Shown: positions 16,763 through 25,235 of the stretch, one piece after another
Layout of the letters: each line of letters opens with the position of its first letter
Numbering within the stretch: position 1 is the stretch's first letter
NCBI GenBank assembly: GCA_023458755.1
Contig: JAEWYE010000076.1
Span: forward strand, 62,001 to 126,000
Length of the DNA stretch: 64,000 nucleotides
DNA from: Bacillota bacterium
Lineage (GTDB): Bacteria; Bacillota; Clostridia; Oscillospirales; Acutalibacteraceae
Direction of reading: 5' to 3'
Program-made: the position numbers and the translations under genes
The notes under the pieces: model-generated
Database searches by the model: none
The model's input: the letters and a program-made list of their open reading frames with translations, nothing else
What the model was told of the DNA's origin: nothing

Positions 16763-18481
16763 TTAAATGGAGTAGTAAAAAGAAAGTCCGCCAAATGGCT
16801 TTAGAAATCCCATAGGCACGTCTTCTGTTTTTTCAGTTGTAACCCATTCAATTGCTTTGCCGGCCGGCAAAAGAATGTTTTTGCCCTCTTGTGTATTGTT
16901 TAATGCGGTCAAAACTTTTTCATCACCATAATCCCGTTCCAGATAAAAGATCCCATTATTGGCCCATATTTGTATATTGCCATACTGAAGTGGTTTGCAT
17001 TTTTTACGAAAAGAAATGATCTGTTTATAAAAGGCAATCAAATCTTTATCCCAATGGCTTTGATCCCAGTTAAAGGTACGCCTGCTGTCTGGGTCACCAT
17101 TGCCCTCCATGCCGATTTCCGTCCCGTAATAAGTACAGGGAATTCCAACATAACTGAACAAAAACAGAATGGCCAGCATCAGCTTCTTTTTATCTCCTTG
17201 GCACCAAGTTAGAAAACGCATGGTATCATGACTATCCAAAAGGTTTAGCATGGAGAAATTGGCCTGATCCGAGTTCCACATTAAACTGCTGGATAGATTC
17301 TCCGCAAATTCTTCTGCACTGATTTCCTGCGATGCGAAAAATTGAATGCATGATTTCGTTACAGGGTAGTTCATAACTCCGTCGAATTGGTCACCCATCA
17401 GCCACGGGTAAGAATTATGCCAGTTTTCTCCGATAATGACGGCTTCTGGATTGATGCCCTTAACCAATTTGCGGAAGTCTCGCCAGAACTGGTGGTCGAT
17501 TTCATCAGAAACATCAAGGCGCCAGCCGTCAATCCCAGTTTCTTTCATCCAGTAAGCAACCGTATCAAGAAGATATTTTTTCAGCTGTGGATTTGATGTG
17601 TTGAGTTTCGGCATATTTGCACTCGTCCCAAAGCAACGGTATTTCGGTCTGCCACCATCTTCCGGAAATTCTAAAATGTGAAACCACTCTGCATATTGGG
17701 ACTGAACGCCATTTTTCAAAACGTCCTGAAACGGAGCAAAAAAGTAACCACTGTGATTGAACACTCCGTCCAGAATGATGCGTATGCCTTTTTCATGTGC
17801 CTGTTTTACAAGCTTACATAGTAGGTCTTTATCCCCGAAAGAAGGGTCAATCTTACGGTAATCGGTTGTGTCGTATTTATGGTTACTAGGCGATTCAAAG
17901 ATTGGAGTAAGATACAACCCGTTGATTCCAAGCTCTTTCAGGTAATCAAGTTTCTCAAGGATACCTTGTAAATCACCGCCAGAAAAGCTTTTTGGCTTTG
18001 GAAGCTCACTCCATGGAGCGACATTCTGGGGGTCATTGCTGCGGTCCCCGTTACAAAAGCGTTCCACAAAGATCTGATAAAAGACCGCTTCATGAACCCA
18101 GGGGGGAATGGTATGGACATCTATCGGATTAATAAACGGGTACTGGAAGTAATGAAAATAAGCGTATTGATCGTCGAAAGTTTCGGTTACTCCGGATTCA
18201 GAATAAACGCGAGTTGTTCCGCCGTCGGATATGAGAAAATAATAGCCCAGCCGCGAATCGTTCGTTATATAGTTATACTGGTAATAATCAAAGCAATGGT
18301 CGGTGGCGACTTTTTTCATTTGGAACTTTTGTTTTTCCATCCATGCATGTTTTTTTGCAATTACCAGCATTATAGATTTACAGTCATCCTTTGCTGTGCG
18401 TAAACGGATATGTAATTCATGATTGTTATAAGCAAAAGCATAGTTGCTTTGTGGGTTATGATAAAGTGCTTGTAAGTTCAA
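16763..18481 (-). CDS. CBM34-GH13_20 neopullulanase/cyclomaltodextrinase-type enzyme
   Basis: A 572-residue cytoplasmic maltogenic enzyme. Residues 1-110 form the N-terminal CBM34-like beta domain characteristic of GH13_20; the barrel starts at WVHEAVFYQIFVERFCNGD (128-146). D323 (GWRLDVSDE) is the nucleophile, E352 (IIGENW) the acid/base, H418-D419 (LLDSHDTMRF) the third site. The start is TTG 18481, eight bases after AGGAGG. It lies 61 bases downstream of the binding-protein gene. Enzymes of this group open cyclodextrins and hydrolyse pullulan and maltodextrins, so it probably works on sugars brought in by the neighbouring ABC transporter. Confidence 0.92.
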   Translation of the reverse strand: MNLQALYHNPQSNYAFAYNNHELHIRLRTAKDDCKSIMLVIAKKHAWMEKQKFQMKKVATDHCFDYYQYNYITNDSRLGYYFLISDGGTTRVYSESGVTETFDDQYAYFHYFQYPFINPIDVHTIPPWVHEAVFYQIFVERFCNGDRSNDPQNVAPWSELPKPKSFSGGDLQGILEKLDYLKELGINGLYLTPIFESPSNHKYDTTDYRKIDPSFGDKDLLCKLVKQAHEKGIRIILDGVFNHSGYFFAPFQDVLKNGVQSQYAEWFHILEFPEDGGRPKYRCFGTSANMPKLNTSNPQLKKYLLDTVAYWMKETGIDGWRLDVSDEIDHQFWRDFRKLVKGINPEAVIIGENWHNSYPWLMGDQFDGVMNYPVTKSCIQFFASQEISAEEFAENLSSSLMWNSDQANFSMLNLLDSHDTMRFLTWCQGDKKKLMLAILFLFSYVGIPCTYYGTEIGMEGNGDPDSRRTFNWDQSHWDKDLIAFYKQIISFRKKCKPLQYGNIQIWANNGIFYLERDYGDEKVLTALNNTQEGKNILLPAGKAIEWVTTEKTEDVPMGFLKPFGGLSFYYSI

Positions 18482-18542
18482 TGATTAACCTCCTGCTTTT
18501 ATCTTCGAAAGCCACGAAAGAAAAATGTATTTTCAAAAGCAC

Positions 18543-19835
18543 TCATGACTCGGTCTGCATGAGGCTGTTCCATTCCGATACAGCTTTTTTCTGCGCGTTT
18601 TCGGGTGCTAATGTTCCATCGAATACTTCGGGACCGATTTCACCGATGACAGACCAGAAATAAGAAATCCTCTTTACACTTGGCATTGGAGCAGATTTTT
18701 GAAACGCCTCTAAAATAGCACCGGAGATTGGGTCGGTTGAAAGTCCGTTTACCTTAGAAACCTCTTTTCTAGCCGTAATTTTGGAAGCTTTTGAATAAAG
18801 TAGTTCCGCACTTTCACTGGAAACGAGAAATTGTGCAAAAAGCTGAGCGGCTTTTGGATATTTGGTGTAAGATGCCACATGCGCATTTTGGATGTAGGAA
18901 AATGCCTTCGGCTGTTTCCCATCATAGGTTGGAATCGGAATTACTCCAAAATCGACATTCGCTTTTTTATAGTTTTTTACATCCCAAGGTCCGCTCAAGA
19001 TATAACCTGTTTTGGCATCGGAAAATTGCTTATTGAGAAAATCAGTGTTATTGGAATCAACAGCTTTCATTGGCATTAGGTCGTGGAATTTTTGAACAAC
19101 CTGCAGCCCTTTTAAAAATTCTGGAGTATCGAAGTTATGTTTACTTTCATCAACGCCATCAGTACCAAACAAATTATATCCATAGGTGCTCAGCATTGGG
19201 TAAAGAGACGCTCCCTGATCCGCATCAAATAAGAACCAGAATTTATTCTGTTTTGTATCATTGTAGGTTTTTGCTTCCTTAAAGATCTGTTCAAATGTTG
19301 TAGCCGGAGTTTTAACCAGTTTTTTATTGTAAAACAATACTGATGTCTCAACAGAAACCGGTACACCATAAGATTTGCCATCCTTTGTCACTGTTTTCAG
19401 GGCTATGGAGTTGACATCATTTTTCATCCCCTGGACAGTACTGTTGTCGAGAGGAAGGAGTATTCCCTGTACGATAGCCTGATAGGACAGATCATGTGCA
19501 AGCATAAACACATCCGCACCTGATTTTGCCACAGCTTCCAGCTTAGCTTTTTTCAGATTATCCATCGTTCCTTTTTGTACGGTTACCGAAACCCCATACT
19601 TTTCCTTAAACTTTTCGGCAACAGCCTTACCCCATGCTAAATCGCTGTCATCGCCGCCAGTACGAAACATTAATGTTGCTCCCTTTTCCGGAGTCAGTGC
19701 TTCCGTACTTTCAGAGCTTGTGTTGCCGGATACCGCTGATTTAGTCGTATTAACCGGCACGTTAGATTTGCAGCCTGCCAAAGGGAATGCTACGGAAAGA
19801 CATAAGGTAAACGCTAAAATCTTTTTTACTTTCAT
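18543..19835 (-). CDS. malE: Maltodextrin-type ABC transporter solute-binding lipoprotein
   Basis: A 430-residue extracellular binding protein with a lipoprotein signal peptide: LSVAFPLAGCKSN, lipidated Cys22. The mature part has the family 1 binding-protein pattern (GADVFMLAHDLSYQAIVQG, GVPVSVETSVLFYNKKLV, GYILSGPWDVKNYKK). ATG 19835 follows gaaagga. It is third in the operon after both permease genes, 129 bases downstream of malG. Together with two GH13 enzymes this points to starch-derived oligosaccharides as substrate. Symbol by function and context, not by orthology. Confidence 0.88.
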   Translation of the reverse strand: MKVKKILAFTLCLSVAFPLAGCKSNVPVNTTKSAVSGNTSSESTEALTPEKGATLMFRTGGDDSDLAWGKAVAEKFKEKYGVSVTVQKGTMDNLKKAKLEAVAKSGADVFMLAHDLSYQAIVQGILLPLDNSTVQGMKNDVNSIALKTVTKDGKSYGVPVSVETSVLFYNKKLVKTPATTFEQIFKEAKTYNDTKQNKFWFLFDADQGASLYPMLSTYGYNLFGTDGVDESKHNFDTPEFLKGLQVVQKFHDLMPMKAVDSNNTDFLNKQFSDAKTGYILSGPWDVKNYKKANVDFGVIPIPTYDGKQPKAFSYIQNAHVASYTKYPKAAQLFAQFLVSSESAELLYSKASKITARKEVSKVNGLSTDPISGAILEAFQKSAPMPSVKRISYFWSVIGEIGPEVFDGTLAPENAQKKAVSEWNSLMQTES

Positions 19836-19964
19836 ATTTGTTCATCCTTTCACCGTGTACAAGACACAAAATATATTTTTAATTTAAATAGACATCATTA
19901 AAACGCGTTTCTGTTAACAACAACCGTACTTAATTTTAATCCACAACGAAAAGGTATTCACCAT

Positions 19965-20792
19965 TCAGCCCTTATTTGCACCGGCAGAAACACCCTGAAC
20001 CAGATATTTTTGGAACACAATAAACAAAATTGTTATTGGAATTGCAATAAGAATAGCCCCTGCTGCAAACATGGTGAATTTATCATTTTCCTTGCCGGCA
20101 ATCATATTATAAAGGCCAATTGCAACTGTCGTGTTGTCATTATCCGTCGACAAAAGCATGCTGGGCATAATGAAATCCATCCACGGTAGCATAAACTGGG
20201 ATACCGCGCAATAAGTAATAATTGGTTTGGACATTGGCAAAATGATTCTGAAAAAGGTTGAAAAATAGGAACAACCGTCAATATAGGCTGCCTCATCAAT
20301 TTCTTTTGAGATGCCATCCAAATAGCCTTTCACAAGCCAGACATTATACGGTATTGCGCCCGCCGCATAAATAATTACCAGTGCAAGGGGATGGTTTAAC
20401 AGGCCCAGCGTCAAATACAGTGTGTAAAGCGCTGTCATGGATAAAAAGTTTGGGAACATAGAAAGAAGCAGTAAGGCAATCAGTCCTGACCTTCTGCCAC
20501 GAAAATGGAAACGTGAAACGATCCATGCGGTTATCATAATAAGAACAACTGAAACTACCGCATTAAGGGTAGCGATTAAAAAAGAATTCTTAAACCACAC
20601 TAGAAAATTGGTTTCTTTAAAAAGCCTTTCGTAATTGTAAAGCGTAAAATTTTTAGGTATGAGAGAAGAGGAAGCCAAACTGTCCCCCGGACTAAAGGAT
20701 GACAGGACAATCCAGATAATTGGAATTAAAACGAAAAGTGCTACAACAATTAACTCTAAATGCACCCAAAAGGAGCTTATTCTTTTCTTCAT
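19965..20792 (-). CDS. malG: Sugar ABC transporter permease, MalG type
   Basis: A 275-residue inner-membrane permease with six predicted segments. The EAA loop that contacts the ATPase is seen as EIDEAAYIDGCSYFSTFFRI followed by ILPMSKP. It ends in VQGVSAGANKG, the usual MalG tail. ATG 20792 follows aaggag; only four bases separate it from the malF stop, so the two are translated from one message. The locus has no ATP-binding gene, so a shared MsmX-type ATPase must energise it. Confidence 0.92.
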   Translation of the reverse strand: MKKRISSFWVHLELIVVALFVLIPIIWIVLSSFSPGDSLASSSLIPKNFTLYNYERLFKETNFLVWFKNSFLIATLNAVVSVVLIMITAWIVSRFHFRGRRSGLIALLLLSMFPNFLSMTALYTLYLTLGLLNHPLALVIIYAAGAIPYNVWLVKGYLDGISKEIDEAAYIDGCSYFSTFFRIILPMSKPIITYCAVSQFMLPWMDFIMPSMLLSTDNDNTTVAIGLYNMIAGKENDKFTMFAAGAILIAIPITILFIVFQKYLVQGVSAGANKG

Positions 20793-20796
20793 ACGT

Positions 20797-22128
20797 TTAC
20801 ATCTCCTTAATTGCAGCTGTATTCTTCAAATTCCAGTAAGATACAACACCGACTAAAATGAAGATTAGAATATTTAAAACAGCAGCCATATTGTACATGT
20901 TCTGATTCAGAGTCAATTTATAAATCCATGAAATCAAAATATCGGTATCACCCGCGAATTGCAGCGAGGAATTGTTTGGTCCGCCATTCGTAAGAAAATA
21001 GATAAACCCGAATCCGTTGAAATTGCCAACAAAATTCATCACTACCAAAGGCGCAGTCGCTTTCATCAGCAGAGGCAATTTAATCCGTCGAAAAATCTGA
21101 TACTTATTTGCCCCGTCAATTTGGGCAGCCTCATAAAGCGTTGGATCCTGATTTGCTAAAACACCGAGCAGCATGACCATAAACATTGGAAAACCGATCC
21201 ACAGATTCACCACGACAATCGTTATTTTCGCAATAAAAGCATCGGACAAAAATGGTATTCTGCTATGAATGAGCCCCCAGTCAAGCAGCAATTGATTCAA
21301 GGGACTAAATTGTCCGTTAAATAAATTTCGGAACATCAGCAGTGAAATCATACCCGGAATCGCCCATGGCAATATGTAAATGGAGCGAAAAAACGATTTA
21401 TGCTTGACGCATTTGCTGTTTATCAGCAATGCCTGGAAAAGGCCAAAAAAATAAGTGGAAAAGGTTGCAAGAAAAGCCCATATAATGCTCCAGGCCAAAA
21501 CAATGAGAAACGTTTGAGACCATATCGGTATATTGATTAATTTCGTAAAATTATCCAACCCGACCCATTTTACCAAATTGGCGGGAGGGAGATGGTCCGC
21601 ATTGTAATTCGTAAAAGCCGTAAGAACAGAAAAAATGATCGGCATTACAACAACATACAAAACAATAAAAAGAATTGGCGCCAGCACAAAATATGGGAAC
21701 ATTTTCTGATATAATTTCTTTCCATATACACGTGAACTCAGGTAAGTGTGTGTGTCGTCAATCGCTTTTCCCGTGCGATAGGCATCAACAATATTCCATA
21801 TATAAATTCCTATAAAAATAATTAGAAAAATCAGCGACATGATTCCATTAATCATTAAATAGGTTGAATGATCTTCGCCGGGTACTGTGCCTAAAGTGAA
21901 GAAACCCCAAATTCCCCGTGTGAACCAACCGCCGTACAAGCGTATTTGAAAATTCGAAATCTGTCCGGCAAAGAAATTGAACCAATAACCGGAAATTGAC
22001 TCTATTCCCAAAAGTAAAACCTGGGCAGCAAAAAATAGGATTCCTTTCACCTTTTGCTTGCCGATAAAGAACTGGCCGCTACCCCAGAAAAGGCAGGATA
22101 AAATTGTTGAACCGGATTTTTTAGTCAA
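20797..22128 (-). CDS. malF: Sugar ABC transporter permease, MalF type
   Basis: A 443-residue permease, longer than most MalF homologues because of an N-terminal block (about 1-150) with extra membrane segments before the transport domain. The EAA loop is DPTLYEAAQIDGANKYQIF, then RIKLPLLM. The start is TTG 22128 behind ggggaggct; no ATG is near. It is first gene of the five-gene maltodextrin operon (malF-malG-malE-GH13_20-GH13), with a promoter at 22204-22232. Confidence 0.92.
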   Translation of the reverse strand: MTKKSGSTILSCLFWGSGQFFIGKQKVKGILFFAAQVLLLGIESISGYWFNFFAGQISNFQIRLYGGWFTRGIWGFFTLGTVPGEDHSTYLMINGIMSLIFLIIFIGIYIWNIVDAYRTGKAIDDTHTYLSSRVYGKKLYQKMFPYFVLAPILFIVLYVVVMPIIFSVLTAFTNYNADHLPPANLVKWVGLDNFTKLINIPIWSQTFLIVLAWSIIWAFLATFSTYFFGLFQALLINSKCVKHKSFFRSIYILPWAIPGMISLLMFRNLFNGQFSPLNQLLLDWGLIHSRIPFLSDAFIAKITIVVVNLWIGFPMFMVMLLGVLANQDPTLYEAAQIDGANKYQIFRRIKLPLLMKATAPLVVMNFVGNFNGFGFIYFLTNGGPNNSSLQFAGDTDILISWIYKLTLNQNMYNMAAVLNILIFILVGVVSYWNLKNTAAIKEM

Positions 22129-22203
22129 TGTATAGCCTCCCCTTATTCCGTCTTATTTAAATAGCAAATAAAAACTATTTACTAAGATCGTCGGTTTCAA
22201 TAT

Positions 22204-22232
22204 TTTATATAAATTTGATTATAAAATTTCAA
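22204..22232 (-). promoter_or_regulatory. Promoter of the maltodextrin operon
   Basis: On the minus strand: TTGAAA, 17 bases, TATAAA. It lies 76 bases before the malF start, back to back with the lacI promoter. Confidence 0.65.
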
Positions 22233-22246
22233 CTTGAGTTCTATTC

Positions 22247-22275
22247 TTGCACATATTGCCAAGCCGTGATAAAAT
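22247..22275 (+). promoter_or_regulatory. Promoter of the first LacI-type regulator
   Basis: TTGCAC, 17 bases, TAAAAT, 33 bases before the GTG start. The two divergent promoters lie 15 bases apart, so one bound regulator could control both. Confidence 0.5.
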
Positions 22276-22308
22276 TGAATTCAAAGTAAATTCAAAGGGG
22301 CGTTTTAT

Positions 22309-23223
22309 GTGGCAAAACATAAAGTATCCATGCGGGATATTGCAAAAGAGTGCAATGTTTCGGTGGCCACCGTTTCATATGTCTTGAATCACTCTGAAAA
22401 TGAAAAAATTGGACATGACACCTGTTTGAAAATAGCGGAAGCCGTTACACGTTTACATTACAAGCGCAGCAATTCTATAAAAAAATTCAAAAACAATCAG
22501 GTTGGAGTTATTATTAGTTGCAAAGATCATGATACCCTCGGAAAAAGAATGACTTATTATGATCTCGCATCAAAAATAAACTCTAAAATGAAAGCACTTG
22601 GGTTTGAAACGATCGTTATCGAAACAAAAGATCCAGAAAAAGAAATTGCAACCGTTTCAAAACACAACTTTGACGCGGTCTTTTTTATTGATATAGACAG
22701 TAAAATTGCTAATAAAATAACACAGCAATACTATGTACCCGCCCTTTTTTTAAATTGCAACATCAATGACAGCTTATTCTGTAAAATTTATCCGGATTAT
22801 AAGAGCGCAATTCAAAAAGCAAAAACCATGCTAAATACAAATTCACCGTTTCTTGTAATGGAAGACATGTGTAATGAGAATTTAAAGAATCAAATTATTG
22901 GAGAATTTCCTCCTAATGACGTTTTTATCAATACCTCAAATTCAGATTTACGGCTATTTCTTCAAACACATCGGCAAGGAAAAGGAATTGTATTGGGCGA
23001 TATACTTGGGCTTCAGACGGAACTATACATCAATCGGCATGATCTTGTTGTCGTGTCGAATTTTGACGATTCCGATATGCTGCTGCCAGATACAAAAAAA
23101 GTCTTTATTCCCAATCGAAAAATTGCCGATACTGCTGTTGAAACATTGCAAAAAATGTTTTCACTGGACTATGGCAAAGCGGAAGGAGAAAACCGGATAT
23201 TGATTAGGTGTGAACTGGACTAG
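22309..23223 (+). CDS. LacI-family regulator of the maltodextrin operon
   Basis: A 304-residue DNA-binding repressor-type protein. The N-terminal helix-turn-helix and hinge are clear (VSMRDIAKECNVSVATVSYV, residues 6-25, then LNH). The effector domain is shorter and more divergent than usual LacI proteins. The start is GTG 22309 after aaagggg. It is divergent from malF, so the operon is the probable target; starch-derived sugars are the probable effectors. Its closest relative in the window is the second LacI gene at 30030, also short, suggesting duplication. Confidence 0.85.
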   Translation: MAKHKVSMRDIAKECNVSVATVSYVLNHSENEKIGHDTCLKIAEAVTRLHYKRSNSIKKFKNNQVGVIISCKDHDTLGKRMTYYDLASKINSKMKALGFETIVIETKDPEKEIATVSKHNFDAVFFIDIDSKIANKITQQYYVPALFLNCNINDSLFCKIYPDYKSAIQKAKTMLNTNSPFLVMEDMCNENLKNQIIGEFPPNDVFINTSNSDLRLFLQTHRQGKGIVLGDILGLQTELYINRHDLVVVSNFDDSDMLLPDTKKVFIPNRKIADTAVETLQKMFSLDYGKAEGENRILIRCELD

Positions 23224-23241
23224 AACTTAATGAACAAAGGG

Positions 23242-23290
23242 GAGCCGGAATCCTGTTGGCAGTTGCCGCAGCACTTCCGGCTCATTTTAT
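23242..23290. terminator. Bidirectional terminator
   Basis: GAGCCGGAA pairs with TTCCGGCTC across a 24-base loop, followed by attttattt. It separates the convergent lacI and starch-binding protein genes. Confidence 0.65.
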
Positions 23291-23313
23291 TTGTCAAGCA
23301 TCAATGAAATGAG

Positions 23314-23946
23314 TTAAGCTTTTACCTTTTTTTTGCCCAACAGCACACATGCTGCTGCAAGAGAAACAACACCGATCGTACCTACTGCTGCAGCTGTATT
23401 GCTGTCACCTGTTTTAGGTGTTGCATCTTTTGTTGCAGAAGTTGTTGGCGTTGTTGAAGAAGTACTGGCAGGTGCCGTTGCTGCAGCCGGAAAATCAGCC
23501 GGCTTTGTAGTCGTTGTTGTGACGGTAACACCGCCGTTGTTATAGCCAGCTACATTAGCTGATGTGGTAGAAGTGCCCGGCACAAGATAATAAGTACCTC
23601 CAGGCTGCAAGCCCTTACCGTCAGTACCTGTTACATCGGATGTCTGCGTGGCTTTGGGCTTTGCATTGTTATTAAGAACAACTTTTATTGCTTTAGAACT
23701 TGTAATAGTCGCGGAATACCAGTTGTTTCCGATAGAAGTCATCTTTGCACCGGGCCATGCTGCACCAATTGTGGAACCCGTATCTGCTGTACATGCGTAG
23801 TAATACGCTGTGCCCCAACTTTGATTGTCCTTGAAGTAGATTGTTACTCCATTTGTGGCAGCATTAGCCGGGATCGCTCCGACTGAGACTACCATCAATG
23901 CGATAGCCATAACACTTGCAATTGCTTTCCTAAAATACTTTTTCAT
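23314..23946 (-). CDS. Secreted starch-binding (CBM26-like) protein with sortase signal
   Basis: A 210-residue surface protein. Signal peptide 1-29 (cut near PANAA). Residues 32-95 look like a CBM26-type starch-binding module: VTIYFKDNQSWGTAYYYA, a WPG segment and aromatic residues in the strands. A Thr/Pro/Ala-rich wall-spanning linker (about 140-175) follows. It ends in a sortase signal, TPKTGD at 176-181, a hydrophobic segment and KKKVKA. It has no catalytic domain, so it likely tethers cells to starch or presents it to other enzymes. The class B sortase gene lies 69 bases upstream on the same strand. Confidence 0.82.
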   Translation of the reverse strand: MKKYFRKAIASVMAIALMVVSVGAIPANAATNGVTIYFKDNQSWGTAYYYACTADTGSTIGAAWPGAKMTSIGNNWYSATITSSKAIKVVLNNNAKPKATQTSDVTGTDGKGLQPGGTYYLVPGTSTTSANVAGYNNGGVTVTTTTTKPADFPAAATAPASTSSTTPTTSATKDATPKTGDSNTAAAVGTIGVVSLAAACVLLGKKKVKA

Positions 23947-24015
23947 GTTTTTACCTACCCTTTCATCTGTAAATAATTATAATTTATTGCAAAAATAAAA
24001 CTTTGCAACAATTAC

Positions 24016-24849
24016 CTAATTAATTCTTTTGGCAACTACAGCCAATCTGCCGTCCTGCGTATGATAGCTGCAGGTTGACAGCGTTAAAAGTTGTTCGCCT
24101 GGTTTAGCGGTCACTCCGGTGTCATATATGGAAAGTCTTTTTACATTATTTACATAATCTTCATATTGCGTGTCAGTAGCAGGATAACTGAATTGATAAT
24201 ATTTGAACACGTGCTCATTTTGATTAAAAACCTTAGTAAGCAAAACCCCTATTATTTTGAACTCTCCCGTCTGATAAACCGTATTAAAATGGATAACGGA
24301 ATGCTCCTGAAAATAACGTTTTGACTGATAATGAAGTAAATCTGCAAATTCAGTTCCATCTTTCATACTGTGACCGTAAACGATGTAATTGGAACTTTTC
24401 TTTATATCTGTCTTGCCATCCAGAAATGGCAAACCACGGTTTTCAAATCTTTTTTGAAAGTTCCGATGCAGATAATATTGCGGATCACAGGGCGTAAACA
24501 TAACAGGATAATTGATATTTGTTCCATCAATTTTCACCCAGCCAAAAAAGTCGGAGTTCTTTTTGTACAAATCTTGATACTGCGGCAATACGTTCTGCTT
24601 TTCCGGAACACCTTTTTCCGAAATACTTTCGGATATGTTTCGTAAAGTTGAGACTTGTTCGTAAGTTGCGTTGCAGCCTACGCAAGAAAGCTGTTCCATT
24701 TCCTGCTCGTTGTTGTAAGCGTCAACATGGTAGCTTATCGTATAGATAAAGCAGCTAAAAAATATTGCAATGCAGAGTACCAAAAAAAGTAACCGGATTT
24801 TCGAAAAAGTTTTCAGCTGGTTTCTTAAATTACGAATGATACTTTTCAA
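24016..24849 (-). CDS. srtB: Class B sortase
   Basis: A 277-residue membrane-anchored transpeptidase. An N-terminal membrane segment is at about 20-38. The sortase fold carries FFGWVKIDGTNINYPVM, catalytic H160 (IVYGHSM), C260 (LTLSTCSY) and R268 (DGRLAVVAKR). The start is TTG 24849 behind ggaggt. It lies just upstream of the starch-binding protein gene, whose TPKTG signal fits the xPxTG motifs used by class B sortases of clostridia such as C. difficile. A dedicated enzyme-substrate pair is the natural reading, but the enzyme could also serve other proteins. Confidence 0.9.
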   Translation of the reverse strand: MKSIIRNLRNQLKTFSKIRLLFLVLCIAIFFSCFIYTISYHVDAYNNEQEMEQLSCVGCNATYEQVSTLRNISESISEKGVPEKQNVLPQYQDLYKKNSDFFGWVKIDGTNINYPVMFTPCDPQYYLHRNFQKRFENRGLPFLDGKTDIKKSSNYIVYGHSMKDGTEFADLLHYQSKRYFQEHSVIHFNTVYQTGEFKIIGVLLTKVFNQNEHVFKYYQFSYPATDTQYEDYVNNVKRLSIYDTGVTAKPGEQLLTLSTCSYHTQDGRLAVVAKRIN

Positions 24850-24978
24850 AAGGGGAAACCTCCCTCAGTTATGAAAGCCAACCTTTCACCGCCCTACATG
24901 CAATAATATAGCATAGTCATTGCTATTTGTCAATATTTTATCATTTTTTATTTAATTTATTGTGCACTTTATACTAAC

Positions 24979-25010
24979 TAATAACTTAACACTAATTTGT
25001 TAAGTTATTA
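24979..25010. repeat. Inverted repeat in the srtB/esterase intergenic region
   Basis: TAATAACTTAAC and GTTAAGTTATTA, 12-bp exact arms with an eight-base spacer, in a very AT-rich 386-base intergenic region. It could be a regulator site for the divergent sortase and esterase genes. Confidence 0.5.
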
Positions 25011-25153
25011 GACAGTCTTGGAAACCAGCTATTTTCATAAACTTTTTATCTCATCACAAAAAAGTTAAGCTATTATATAAAATTAATAATTTTAAAAATT
25101 TTAGTTTTGTTTTGGCTGTTTGTCATTAAATCTGCTAAATTTACGAATCAATA

Positions 25154-25182
25154 TTGACAGAAATAGTAGCATATGTTATATT
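25154..25182 (+). promoter_or_regulatory. Strong promoter of the esterase operon
   Basis: TTGACA, 17 bases, TATATT. The palindromic operator begins three bases after the -10 box and covers the expected start point. Confidence 0.8.
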
Positions 25183-25184
25183 GT

Positions 25185-25210
25185 AATTAACTTAAGCGCT
25201 TAAGTTAATT
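25185..25210. promoter_or_regulatory. 26-bp perfect palindromic operator (LacI type)
   Basis: Half-site aattaacttaagc is followed by its exact complement. The core TTAAGCGCTTAA has the central CG of LacI-family operators. It overlaps the expected transcription start, so binding would repress. A related core lies at 29984-30000 before the second LacI gene. Confidence 0.8.
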
Positions 25211-25235
25211 TCTAATAAAAGGAGTCTGATTTTTA

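Noticed and set aside
23333..23545. Plus-strand Val-rich frame opposite the starch-binding protein gene
   Set aside because: It is the antisense of the Thr/Pro-rich linker and has the composition expected from that alone.
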